Shown: in pieces, positions 40,653 through 52,702 of the stretch
How positions within the stretch are numbered: the stretch's first letter is position 1
Layout of the letters: each line of letters begins with the position of its first letter
Assembly: GCA_964035795.1 (NCBI GenBank)
Contig: OZ038320.1
Location: 6,913,164 to 6,977,163 of the forward strand
Reading direction: 5' to 3'
DNA: 64,000 nt
Source of the DNA: Pterobdella sp. o SKG-2022
Lineage: Eukaryota > Annelida > Clitellata > Hirudinida > Piscicolidae
The notes under the pieces: generated by a model
Seen by the model: only the letters and a program-made list of their open reading frames with translations
What the model was told of the DNA's origin: nothing
The model's database searches: none
Position numbers and translations under genes: made by a program

Positions 40653-43600
40653 TCATTTCCTAGCTCCAATGTTGGCAAGCCGATCAGCCTCTTCATTGCC
40701 ATGAAGTCCATCATGTGCCTTCACGTGCACCTTGGTTCAATTATAACACATTAACTTTATTCACATAAGTCTACAACTAAAGTTTCAAAAAATAATGATC
40801 ATTCATTCGCATTGACTATTCACCCAAAGCAAAATTAACTTACAAAATTAACTTGGATTCGTTTCATGCGTTCGTCCAATAGTTGCAGTTCTTCTTTATT
40901 TATCACAGGCTTTCCAGTTGACAGAACCCAGCCATTTTTCTTCCATTTCGCCATCCATTTTTCAACACCTTCAAAATGTGCGAAAAATAATCTAAAGAAT
41001 GTATGACTAAAGAAGTTGACATTCCGAGGTGTCGAAAGCATTTTTAACTTTTGTAAAAACGTCTGTTACTATGGCGTGCAATTTAAAAATTTTTGGAAAA
41101 ATTATTTTTTAAACGAAAAAGTTGGACGATATAAATTTAAAATGATTTAATTCAGTACGGTGTGAAAATATACGGAGCTCAAGGACATTATAGCATCACA
41201 CATTTCATTTTACTCCTAACATCATCAATATAACTTGAATACATTTCTCTGTTATTTTTAATGAAATTATTTGAACTGTATTGTATATAATGAAACTAAT
41301 TGTGTCGTTTATCCCAACCAATCCTCATCTCTTCAATCTCTAGTTACATTTCCGTAGTTTCACAATTAATAAATTGGTCGTTCTTAAGCCATCATACAGA
41401 TGCTTTGAGTCGGTGATCCAAAAATAAAAAAACAATAATGAGATAAATCGTTAAAAACTAGAAACTATATTGAATGATTTAACATTAAATAAATAAAAAG
41501 GCTATAACAGTTAATAAGGAACATTGAATCAGTGCGAATCTCCAGCCCGTCCATCTTCTTTTCTGTTGCTTGTTGTATGGCCATGCAGGCCGCCTGTGGT
41601 AAATATTAATAACATTGTAGTGAAAAATAAATATTAAAACATAATGAAAATAGTTTCAAATAAAATGGAGGGTTCAGAATTGTAAGATAATTAAATTTTA
41701 ACCAGTATTTCAGCTCTGTTGTTTGTCTGTTTTCCTTCCAATTTCTCACTCAAATTACTGTGAAGTTATTTTAAAATTTATAACGTTCAATAAAATATTT
41801 TGTACAAACTTTGTCATTTACGTTATTTACTGACGTCAACTATTTTTTCATCATTATTAACCATATTAGATTATACTGCTGTATATGTTTCAGTAACCGG
41901 AATTGAAAACACTCAGCCTAAATTATCGATACTACTAAGCATAATTCACAAAAAACCTCACTTTATTTTATACAAATTTTCATACTGCCGAGCTAACGAC
42001 CAACTCAAAATTATCAAAAAACAAGCATTCGCCATTCCTACACTTCTATTTGTCGCTGATCATCAGTCAAGATTTTGAAGAACTGGAGAATCTTAATGGT
42101 AACCCGAGAAGCATCCACCCACCACTAGGGTGCTTGGGGTGAAAAAAATCATCAGTCAAGCCAAATGACCAGAATACGAGTTTGTCGGTATCTGCTACCG
42201 GAATCTACCTTGATCCAGTTCATAACAGACAACAGCTTTTAACTATAAAAAGGAATTTTGATCCGGTTTAAAGTCCATGCCCAAAAAACTGAAATAAGTG
42301 AACTAAGATAAGATGTGAAATCATTTTTGAGGTCCTCAAAAACTATCAGTTATCCAATCATTGGAACCTTTCATAACAGAGCCCTATAATGCTGAGCTAA
42401 AATAATACAGCTTCTTAAACAAACAAATGATGAATATTCTTATAGTGGCATGAAACTGAAAAACTTTTTAAACAGTATTAATCCATATTTTTCATGAAAT
42501 TGTGAAACAAGGCAATGAAATAAAGAAGATGTTAAAAAATGTTGAAGTTAGCTGAGCACAATTATTTTATGCATCAAGTTATGTTGGAGACAATATTATA
42601 TTGATCCATTATTTCATTCTAGTTATCATCTTTTGTTCTTGCAAAGAAACACTTCTTTTACCTATCTCATCCTCTCTCTCAACTCAACCTTTTTGTAGAC
42701 TTGCGTTTTTTTAAACTCAAGCTTACAAAAATGTCTTTTCACCATTATTTTTTAAGCTCACTATAGCCTGCTCTCTTCTGCCCATAACACAAAAACTCTA
42801 CAACGACTCAAAGCAATCATCCTTTAAAGGATATATAATGATGAAAATGTTAGACATAATAAAAAGAAGAAATAGCTTACTCAGGATGATCAGGTCCCCA
42901 GAACACACCCAGGCCCGCTCTAGGTTCATACTTGCCATTGTTCAAGCAGCTTCCATCTGTGTATACTACTGCAAAATCTGGTAGCAATATAAATTTCATA
43001 ATGTCATAAAACATGAATTATATGGAAAAGAAGTTTAATGAATAAGAGACTTAGTTTTTTGGTGATGAAAAAATGAATTTTAAATCACTTTGGATATTAT
43101 GAGAAAAAATAATACTTTCAATTTTGGCTTTCTTTGTTTCAACTGGTGTTTCAGTGGTAATTTTACGTTTGTGTTGTTTAGGAATAGCTGCTCATTTGGA
43201 ATTTATAAGAAATAAAATTTTGGTGAATTGTTGGAGATGAGTAAGTTAAAAAACCAGTTTTTATATATAGTTTAATGAACACTAATTTTAAAACTGATTT
43301 TGTGTTTTGTTAGTTCAGATAAATTCATGAAACAATATATACATGAATGTTATTAACCTGTATTGATTTTATTATTCACAAAAGCAATAGCTTCAGAGTG
43401 GGTGGAAAACTTTTTGAATATGGCTCCTTGAAAGCCTTTCACATGTGATTCACATTCTTGCCTTCAACACAACATTTAGTTGAGAAAAACATTCATTTAT
43501 GAAATGAAAATTTAACTTTTGCATATATAATGGTATATTCAAATATATAAACTTTTGGTAATTTATGCAAAAATATAACTGTTCTTGAGTTGATAACTAA

Positions 43601-43687
43601 CCATGTTGAAAATACTCCTGTGTTTCTTCCTTTCCTAACAGCATAAAACTTCGACATTGACAATAAGAAATTTGTAAATATTTTCAT
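40653..43687 (-). CDS. RNASEH1: Ribonuclease H1
   Basis: Eight exons join in phase: 43687-43602, 43461-43358, 43190-43116, 42977-42881, 41757-41703, 41593-41509, 40968-40853, 40730-40653. This gives 231 residues from the first ATG, or 221 from the in-frame ATG at 43657. The enzyme cuts the RNA strand of RNA:DNA hybrids. The N-terminal hybrid-binding domain is clear ([16 protein letters not shown] ... [16 protein letters not shown]). A Lys-rich linker ([16 protein letters not shown]) looks like a nuclear signal. All catalytic residues of the RNase H fold are present: Asp in VVYTDGSC, Glu in NNRAEIL, Asp in RTDSMF, His in VKAHDG and Asp in NEEADRLA. The upstream ATG has an A at -3 and adds [10 protein letters not shown]. 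Its stop is 150 bases from the convergent Neuralized stop. The donor of exon 6 is the least certain join. Confidence 0.93.
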
Positions 43688-43689
43688 TT

Positions 43690-44664
43690 AAACTTAATTT
43701 TAAAATAACATAAGCATGATACAAGATATTAAGATATAAAACCTTTTATTGTTTAAAAAGAGACTGAAGTATTGAAGAGTAAAATTGAATTTATGTTATA
43801 ACTATAATATTTTAATTTTTATGTTTAATTGAGCAACAGTCGATAAATATTTCATAAAATAAAAAACTTTGCATTCAAAAATTTTTTTTTGATATAGTTT
43901 ACCAAAACCACTTTTTTTTATATTCAAGCTTAATTTAATCTTAAAGTCACTTTTAAAACTATTTGCGATTTATTATTACATAACCCATTTTGAATAAACA
44001 CATAATTATAATGACAGAATTCAAAAAGTTCTATTTTCTTTCAAGGAATTTCTACACAAGCTGTAAGTCAAGTTCAAAAGATAGGAATAATTTAATACAA
44101 GCTGATGAAATATCCGTCTTGAATCTGAGACTTAAACACCATTTTGTTTTATTTTTATTGTATAAGTTTTAAGTTACTGCCTTAACATTTAGAATCTACT
44201 TTTCAAGCTAGAATAATTCTAATTCTTGATAAAATTATTTTGAAATAGCAAAATCCATGAAACAATACTACAAATGAACTTTTTAGTTGAATGATCTTTT
44301 TTTACCAAGCCCGTAAAAACTGAAGATAAGAATTTTTTATATCTACAGATGAGTGAATTCGATCAGTTAATTATAAAGATGCGATTATTAATAAGTTAAT
44401 AAGTGCTAGATAAGATGTTACATTGACTGTTGTGTCAAATGCATGTCTAAACTAAAAGGGATATAACAAACAAGAGTAAAATAGCAAACGATGGAACTAC
44501 TGCGTTGTGCTGATATGGCCGAATAAAAAAAATTTGTGTGTTTATTATGCTTTTAATTAAGCTTCGATTGTCATTTTATAGTAAGCTTCTAACTTTGCTT
44601 TTCTCTTTCACAAAAGACGTTATCAACGATGACCAATTAAATGAGTTGAAGTACACGTTTACTA
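43690..44664. other. AT-rich spacer upstream of RNase H1
   Basis: This holds the presumed RNase H1 promoter at its left end and otherwise AT-rich sequence with no credible exon. A 60-codon open frame at 43990-44172 has no supporting feature. Confidence 0.45.
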
Positions 44665-44924
44665 TAGAAAGCACAAGTTTTTTTCAAGGACCAATAGGAT
44701 TGAATTAGAAAAGACCAATCACAGGGTTTGTCAGATAAAAAAATACAGTATTTACAGTTTTTTATAATGTTGTTATGTGTTGAAATGTTGTAATGTGTAA
44801 TGGGCTTGTTGTGTTATATATGTTATGGTATTTAATAAATGTTAGTGTGTATTTTTACAAATCCTATGATTGGTCTTTTCTGCTTCATTCCTATTGGTCA
44901 GTGGAAAAAACATTATGCTTTCTA
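44665..44924. mobile_element. MITE with about 68-bp terminal inverted repeats
   Basis: The left arm 44665-44732 (TAGAAAGCAC ... GACCAATAGGATTGAA ... AAAAGACCAATCA) is the reverse complement of 44857-44924 with roughly 80-85% identity. A core of about 125 bases has no coding frame. A TA lies at each outer edge, which would fit a Tc1/mariner-type TA target, but because TIR and target overlap here this is not certain. Each arm carries two CCAAT words in inverted symmetry. Confidence 0.75.
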
Positions 44925-46000
44925 CGATTTGAATCAAACACTTTTATTAACTGAATAATAATACGAAGCTTTACGTAAGTTGAACTCACATTATCAAGTA
45001 TACAAACTTTAGTTACTCATTAAGCTTTGTATAGTAAGCGTTAAGTGCTTGTGGTATATGATTGGCTCAAACAGAAAACTAAAAAAAGTAGTTAAAAGTG
45101 TTTTAATAAAAATAAAAAAAAACAATTCAGTTGAAGTGATGATAAATAGAAATAATTTTAATAAAAAATTTTGATTTATTTATTTAAAATAGTTTAGACT
45201 AAGTGTTGAAATGAAATTTATTGCTAATAAGTTGAAAAAACTAATAAATAAGTGATTAGGAAAATTTTATAAAAAAAAAAACTGAAAATCAAAATAGCTA
45301 AATTATCAAATAGAGAAAAAGATGTGAGAGAATTGAAGCAGATAAAATGCATAATGAGAGTTTTGGCTAAGAAAAACCCAATACAACGATGTATGACGAT
45401 GGTATGACATTGATTCAGAGTAATTATTTTGGTAATAGTTTTGTTAAGATAAAAAATAACGAAACTGATACAAAAAAAATAAATATACAATATGAATGAT
45501 GTTAAATATGGCGAGAGGTCAAAGTACAAAAAAATATGTATGATCTGAAAAAAAATGATGCTGAATATATATTGAATATGATATTAAAACAAACAAAGGT
45601 TATTAGAAGATGGAAAAAATGTACTCAAAGAAATTACAAAGTAAATACCCGCAACGCTTTTCTCGCGGTCAAACAAGAGACGCGAGCGTCGGTAGGTGAC
45701 TAGACTGAGGTCGAAACATTCAGCAGAAGTTTTTACTCTTCCCAAACTGCTGATTTTAATAGACACCACAACATTTTTGATAGCATTTCTGGTCCTTTAA
45801 GGTTGTTTGAGCAGGAAAAATAAAAAAAATAGTGAGACACTCCTAATAGTAATAATATTAATCGTAATAACAATATAATAAATATAATTAAAATAAAAAA
45901 GGTTAATGATTAGCCCAGAGAATCTAATTGGTTGTTTGAAAGTTTGTCACTGGCCATTGTTCGTGGCAACGCTCAGACAACTCTCTAACCGGGGGCTTGC
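44925..46000. other. Spacer with a GC-rich patch near 45.64-45.73 kb
   Basis: Mostly AT-rich and without genes. The stretch 45640-45730 is clearly more GC-rich (it includes TTCTCGCGGTC and GACGCGAGCGTCGG) and contains the inverted words CTCGCG/CGCGAG. I cannot assign it to a family; it may be the remnant of a mobile element. Confidence 0.4.
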
Positions 46001-46104
46001 TAGTTTTTTGTATTATTATTATTTTTATTGTTATTATTAAGATTTTTATAGCGCACAGTCATCAATTCAAAATTGCTTCAGAGGCGCTTAAGGTTTGTGA
46101 GAGA

Positions 46105-48960
46105 TTATGACTGGAGATGTTTATGGTATAAGTGGGTTTTCAAAAGTTTGCGAAAGTTCATGAGAGAAGGCGATGAGCGCAAGTTAGAAGGAAGTGAATT
46201 CCACAGACGTGGAGCCTGGTGAAAAAAAGAGCGACTAGTAAACAAGCCTGAAGAAACAGGTTGATGAAGCTGGAGACCAGAGTGCAAGAATCTGAGTGGT
46301 TGACGTGTGTGTCTGATTGACAAAAGATCAAAAAGAAAAGCAGGTTGTTCAAGCTTGAGAGTGCATGCAATGAGCCAAAGTAATTTAAACTTGCATCTTT
46401 GGGAGACAGGTAGCCAGTGCAAACGATCAAGACAGTCGCTGGAAGAGCTGAAATAATCAGCTTGAAGAACCGTCTTGGCTGCGTGATTTTGGAGGGCTAG
46501 AAGTTTGCATAAAAGATAGTTTGGCTGCCCGCAAAGGAGAGAATTACAGTAGTCCAATCTTGAAAGAACTAGTGAAATAAAGAGGGCATTAGCAGTGGAA
46601 AGAGGTAAGAATTTGCGTACTTGTTTTATGGCATAGATATGGAAATTGGAAGATTGAATTATTTGAGAAATAAAGTGAGCAAAGTTCAAATTTGAATCAA
46701 AGGTGACAGTTAAGATTTTGAGCTTGGAAGATATAGGAAGTGTGGTGCCGTCGAGAGTTACCACAGGAGGGAGATTTTAGTTTGCGAAAAGACGAGAGCT
46801 GCCGACAAACATCACTTCACTCTTAGTAGAGTTTAGTTTTAGTTGGCTTTAGGAAAACCAGGAGTTTAGAGCGGAAAGACAACTGGATAATTTAAGGAGA
46901 GTGGGGGTAGGATCTGGGTGAGAGACTCCGGTGAAAAGAGTGATGTCATCAGCAAACTGGTGAAAAAGCAAGTCGTGCTGTACAATAATGCTACACATGG
47001 GTGATGTATAAAGAGAGAAGAGGATTGGTCTCAGAACGAAGCCCTGCGACACGCCTGAGTTGAGTGATGTAAGAGAAGAAGAGAAATTGTCCATTTTAAC
47101 GAACTGAGAACGTTGAGAAAGGTAAGATCGAAACCAAAAAAAAGCGAGATTAGAAATATTGAAGTGTCTATTCAAAATATCAATTAAGATATTGTGATCG
47201 AGAGTGTCAAAAGCAGCAAAAAGGTCTAGCGAAACCAAAACGGCCGCATGTCCAGTAGCGCAGATGTTGCAAAGACTCAGTGATGCGTAAGAGTGTGGTT
47301 TCTGTTGAGTGGTGCTTGCGATATGCTGATTGGAAAGGATTAAGATTAGGAGATGATGAAACGTGAGAAGTTATTCTGGAATGAACAAGTCTTTTGATAA
47401 TTTTTGAAATGGTGCTGAAGTTAGAAATAGGGCGGTAGTTCTAAAGAATGGTAGGGTCCAAATTGCCTTTCTTAAGCAAAGGGAGAACTTGTGCTGTTTT
47501 AAAGGAGGCGGGGAATATTGCTTGTGAAAAAGACAAGTTGGTAAGTTTGGAAATTATTGGAGCAAAGAGGTGAGAAAAGCGTTTTAAAGTGGATGTGGGG
47601 ATTAAGTCTAATGGAGAAGATTTGTTGGGTAAAGAGCGAATTAGCCTACTCACTTCTTCAATACTGGCAAATGAAAAATAAGAGAGTGGTGTTCGATTGT
47701 CTGGTAGAATAGGGTCTGTGCAGCGCAATATGAACGTTGGCAAAGATTTGTGCATAAGAGCGATTTTCTCTTTAAAAAAGCTACTAAAGGTATTCACAAA
47801 ATTGATAGCTTCTGAAGAGCTGCGTGGCGGAGAAGGAGGAGATCTATGTAGGATGGAGTTGGCAGTTCTCCAAAAAACTTTCGAGTTTGGTTTGACAAAT
47901 GCAAGCATGTTGTTAAAATAATCAGCACGGGATTCAAAGACGAGAGCACGAGCAGTCTTTCGAGATTCCTTGAGGGCAGCAAGAAGACTGGCTGGAACAG
48001 GCTTGGATGACCTTAACAATAAGGAAATTTTTCTTTCAAGTTTTCGTCTTTTTCTTTTGGTGGCAATGGCGTCAGTGGATAGCTTGTGATTGGGTGTGAC
48101 TGCTGAGGCGAAAGATGTGGGTGCGAAAAGGGGCATGGTGGTCGATAAGTGATTGAAAAGAGTTGTTCATTTTTGTAAAAAACTCTTCAACTAGAACATC
48201 AGAAAGGTTAGTTAGTATATTATGGATATGTCTGAGATCTTTCTCGAAGACAGCATCATCAAAGTTTTTAAAGAAGTGGGAAATTACAATGCGAAGGGGA
48301 AGGGGAGGAGGAGCGAGGTTGAGACTGCATAAAATAAGATAGTGATCAGAGTCAAAAGTTTTTCTGCCGATTTCTTGTATGTGATGACTGTTAGGTTCTG
48401 TAGTAATGATGAGGTCAAGGATGTTACCAAGTCTGTGGGTTGGGAAGTTTATGTGTTGGACCAGCTCGAATTCACGTAAAAGAGCACTAAGCGGGTTGTC
48501 ATGAGACGTACAATTTGGGGTGTTGAAATCACCTGCCAATATGAAATTTGAAGAAAGAGAATAAAGGAAATAGAGATGAGACGTGAGCTCGTCGATAAAA
48601 TTGCCGGTGTTTAGAGAACGGTAGATCACCGATAGAAACAAACAGTGTGACGACAAAAACACTTTGGCTGTCAATTATTCAAAAAAAGAGTGGGATGGGG
48701 ATTTAATGGCATCCAATCTAATGGAGTTTTTTGAAATTACAGAAATACCTCCACCTCGTTTACCAATGGGTCGGTGTCAGTGCAAGACATGAAAGCCATG
48801 AGGCACAATGTCATATTTTGTGACATTGTCTGCGTTTTCAAGAATCCAAGTTTCCGTCAAAGCAATAATGTCAAGTTTAAGAGAAAGTATATTATCGAGT
48901 ATAATAGAAGATTTACTACGAGTAGACCTAGGATTGAGGAGAGCTAATTTAGTAGACAAA
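46105..48960 (-). pseudogene. LINE ORF2: endonuclease-reverse transcriptase, broken
   Basis: The endonuclease part (48960-48075) shows ALTETWI, FILAGDFN and a C-terminal SDHYLI, the usual landmarks of the EEP nuclease fold. The reverse transcriptase part (about 48136-46849) shows NYRPISN, FQSAYRKHHSTET, LDLFAAFDTLDH, the catalytic box QFADDITLF and a GVSQG segment. The C-terminal part (46764-46105) has LHWLPVSQR and the closing APRLWNSLP segment. Damage: in-frame stops between 48777 and 48674, a frame change near 48120, a stop in place of the residue before NYRPIS near 47440, a frame change near 47255, and a break between 46849 and 46764. Few lesions over 2.8 kb suggests a fairly young insertion. 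Confidence 0.85.
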
Positions 48961-48989
48961 GGTACATTATGGACTTTAGGATGAGAGGC

Positions 48990-50035
48990 TGACCGTCATT
49001 CCCAAGCCGTACGTCGCACTTGTTGCCTATAAAGGGGACAAGAGCAGGATGTTGTGACGTGGTCATGGCAAGAGCACTTTGATTTAAAGCAGGGAACACA
49101 AAAGGAAGGAGAGGTTTTAGGGCAGTTGTCAGACGAATGGTCTTTGCCGCAGTGCTCACATACTCTAGGATTTTGGCACTTAGATATGTTATGACCATAA
49201 GTCTGACAATTCAGACATCTAGTTGGATGGATGCGAGAGTGGAAAGGGAATCTACCAAAAGGGAGATATACATTCTTGGACTTGTTCAGAATGAGAAAAA
49301 CATTGCTTGGAACTTGGATACACCAGTCACGAGTAGAAGGGTTTCGTGCGTTGGGCCTGTGCCTAAAGGCACGGAAAGCGCTGGGATCAACAGATGGAAA
49401 GAGGAGATTGAAAGAGGTTTCAAGTTCCTCATTAGTAACCCATGTCGGTAGACCCAAGACGGTGATTGTTGGATTCAAAAGAACTGGGTCGTAGAAGCGT
49501 ATGTTGGGAAGAAAAGAAAGGAAAAGTTTGGCATCCTTGGGTGAATCAGAAGAGTCAGCTTTCCAGACAACAGCATCAGTAGACTCTCAAAGATGCTTAG
49601 AAAAAGATTTAAAGACTTGTTGTGAAAAGTTGATGGACGAAACCAATCTCCTGCACAATTCACTAGGAGTCTCACCTGTGGTTGAGATAACTTTGGTGGA
49701 ATATTTAATAATGGGTGTGGTATTTTTAATAGAAGAGATTTTATGTTGGATGGGAAGGAGTGAGTGTGAAATTTTGTTAGTGGATGGATGAGAGAGGGTG
49801 TGCATGTTTTTTGATTTGACAATAGTGTTGTAAGTAGGTTGAGATGAGTTAGTAGTAAGAATAGATGTGGTTGAATTGGTTGGTGTGAATGATTCTAGGG
49901 AAATTAATTGAACTAAGAGATGAAGTGGTTGTAGAAGCAGAAAGTGAAAAGGTTGAAGATGTCTTGCTTGTAGATGAAGTTGAAGAAGTTGTTGAAGCTG
50001 AGGTTGATGAAGATGAAGTAGTCGAAGTTTTACAT
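48990..50035 (-). pseudogene. LINE ORF1: nucleic-acid-binding protein with zinc knuckles, broken
   Basis: The best-preserved part (49478-48996) carries a CCHC knuckle CLNCQTYGHNISKC (C-x2-C-x4-H-x4-C) and a second cluster CEHCGKDHSSDNC, then a Cys/His-rich tail. An ITVLGLPTWVTNEEL segment near 49470 resembles the start of an RRM-like or coiled domain in LINE ORF1 proteins. Further upstream (about 50030-49900) the frame is a long Ser/Thr run. At least one frame change lies between about 49480 and 49850. It probably binds the element RNA, as related ORF1 proteins do. Confidence 0.7.
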
Positions 50036-51894
50036 TTGTGTATCGTTCTCTCTTGTCATTTTATTTGATAACCATACATATTTTTTGCTGCTATCGTTAG
50101 TTATTTTTATTTATATGTACTTGAACTATTTCGATCTCTTTTCAATCGTTCAGTTTAAAAATAATCTTTGGTTTATTTCACTTTGATGATTTTAAATAAT
50201 TTTTTCTAATTATTATGTTGTTCTGAATATGTAAAAATAAAAAAAAATTGAAGCATAATAAAGATAATGATATCATTAATAGTAATAATTAAAAGTATAA
50301 AAATAAACTGTAGTATTGTAGCAAAGATGAATGTAAAAATTAGCAACAACAATAAGAAGCGTTTAGGACATAGGGCGTAAAAGCACGAGTGTTAAGGCGA
50401 ACAATGATTTTAAGGTGTGTGCATTAAATGGGTTTATAATCTACCGGGTACAGCTTTTGTCTTATGCATTTTTGTATATCGGAGAAAAACGTGTAAAATT
50501 TTATTAAATTAATAAAATTATTTTAGTTTTTGACAGTTGCTTGTAATTATTAAAATAAGCTGGTATGAGTAGAATCAAAAGGATACGGCAGTGTTTTCTT
50601 AAAAAACATTGTTCTATGTAACTTTAATCAGAATCACATGAATAGCTCTTTGAATATATGTAAATAGAAGGATTTGAATTTTTTAAAGGAAGAGATATAA
50701 AAACTACAAAGAATTTAACGATAAGCTAAATTAGAAAATTTTAACAATAGCAAATATTTCTTCACAATTGTTAAACTGACATGCAATCAAAGATCACCTA
50801 AAAATAGTTTTGAATTTATTGCTTGTTTTTTTTGCAAGCTTGTCAAATACAGGGCGATAAAAACAAACTTTGTTGACATTAACTACACAAGCTCACAGAC
50901 CCTAAAAAAGGCAAAATACTGCTCTTTGAACCATTTTAGCAACAGGGTGGGTCTCAAATGGACAACAAAATACATCAAGAGGATAGCGTTTTATAGCCTG
51001 TAATAATAGTAATGGATGCAAAATAATATAAAAATAATAAATATTTTGTGTTTGTTTCTCTTGCTATCAAGATGATTATAATAATACTAATAAAAATGAA
51101 AACTAGTTATAGTAATATATGATTAGTAATATAACTTTGTTTATAAAGAAAATTAATTTTACCTTTAATAAAAGGGTAATTACAGCGAAAATTAAGAAAA
51201 GTTTTATGATACAACGTTAGTATTGGGTAAATAAACCAACTTTTAACTTCTATTGATTATCTCTTTTCAGCTTATAAAAATTTCCATGTTTTAAACTAAG
51301 TACTTCATAAATAAAATAATACACCTTCTTTTTACACTTTATTCAAACCAAAATTTTTGACAAATTCAACTTTTTCATAAATCATTAGTATATTTTTATA
51401 CTGAGAACAATTTTATTTATAAAAATTTCTCCTCATTTTATCAAGTTATTTTTAAAAAATTAACAAAAAATTGATACATGATGTCTCTGAGGAATTATAA
51501 ACATCTATTTTTTGATGGTTTCAAGAATTTCAAACATATTTTATTACGATTTTCAAGTGGAGTTATGTAATTATATCAAAAACAACAACTTTCTGTCTGA
51601 AATTCTACTCAATCAGACGAATAATCTCTCGAAGAATTTGAATATTTATTTATCATAATTTCATAGTTTTCATAATAAGAGATCAACTTTCAATGGGGCT
51701 CATCACCAAAGAGAATTATATAACTAACTATCACAACTTTGGACAGTGTTTGATTGTCTTAGAAAGTTTTCAAATATCTTTTGTTAACACAACTTAGCGT
51801 TAGACTAAAATACGATGATGTTTAACATTCATATTGAATTTAATCTAATAATGGGTTTTCTTATAATTTAAAAATTTTTGCTATTTATTAAGTT
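50036..51894. other. AT-rich spacer, no gene seen
   Basis: No exon, RNA gene or repeat that I can support. Open frames are short and of low complexity. Confidence 0.5.
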
Positions 51895-51904
51895 CTTAAA
51901 ACTA

Positions 51905-51965
51905 TTGGGTTATTTATATAGCGCACTTTTCACATAAATTAAACAAGTATCAGAGGCGTTTAAAT
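51905..51965 (-). repeat. 3'-end fragment of a LINE related to the 46-50 kb element
   Basis: The plus-strand words TATAGCGCAC and TCAGAGGCG, with the same order and spacing as at 46049-46090, mark a 3' end of the same kind and orientation as the large LINE. Only about 55-60 bases remain, as expected for a severe 5' truncation. Confidence 0.65.
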
Positions 51966-52440
51966 TTATAATATATTTATACTTCTCAGACCATAATTTT
52001 GATTCTGTGTTGTTATTGCAAGTTAATTGATATCCAAGTCATAACTCAGTTTCACAGCTTGCTTATTATTTGATATAACTTGAGGACTCTTTGAAAACAA
52101 TTAAAACATTTATTAATTAAACTAATATTAAGAAATGTATATTTAAACCAGCAGCTTTTAGAGAGCAATAACACTATTTTTTGTTTCATAAATGTAATTT
52201 TTGAAATTTATTTTGATTTTTTCATTATAGATTGCAATAAATTATAGGAAACTAACCCAACACAAAGTTTTTCTTAATTATTTTTTTAAATTTTACTTTT
52301 AAATATTTATAATATTATTTAATTGTACACTTTGCTTGATAATGGGAGTTGAGATTACAAAAAACTTCGTGAAATTTAATACAACTTGAAAAGTGGTTTT
52401 CATGATGATTATTACTATTGGTATTCAAAGTTTTGAAAAA

Positions 52441-52702
52441 ATTTTTTCCTGAAAGCTTGGTTAGAGGCATGTATAAGGCAAGAACTCCCTTATTTTTGCT
52501 TGATGATAAACAAGAACGAAACAGCACGATATGAGTTTTATATAATGACCCCAAGTATAAACTATAGTAAATTTTTTCCTGAAAGCTTGGTTAGAGGCGT
52601 GTATAAGGCAAGAACTCCCTTATTTTTGCTTGATGATAAACAAGAACGAAACAGCACGATATGAGTTTTATATAATGACCCCAAGTATAAACTATAGTAA
52701 AT
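52441..52702. repeat. Tandem duplication, 130-bp unit, two copies
   Basis: 52441-52570 is repeated at 52571-52700. I see a single difference (A at 52469, G at 52599 in GAGGCRTG), so the duplication is very recent or an assembly artefact. It contains no gene. The unit starts with ATTTTTTCCTGAAAGC and ends with AACTATAGTAA. Confidence 0.95.

Larger units (their letters stand above)
46008..50035 (-). mobile_element. Non-LTR retrotransposon (LINE), L2/CR1-like, nearly full length
   Basis: On the minus strand this contains, in order, an ORF1 with zinc knuckles, an apurinic-type endonuclease and a reverse transcriptase. It ends in GTGCGCTATAAAAATC followed by a TAA-type simple repeat at 46008-46045. 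That 3' end and the RT wording point to the L2/CR1 branch, an assignment made by eye. The element is much less AT-rich than the flanking DNA. A few stop codons and small frameshifts break both ORFs, so this copy cannot move by itself. The 5' edge is approximate and was set where the Ser/Thr-rich start of ORF1 ends. Confidence 0.85.

Noticed and set aside
49137..49791. Plus-strand open frames of 87-104 codons
   Set aside because: They are antisense shadows of LINE ORF1.
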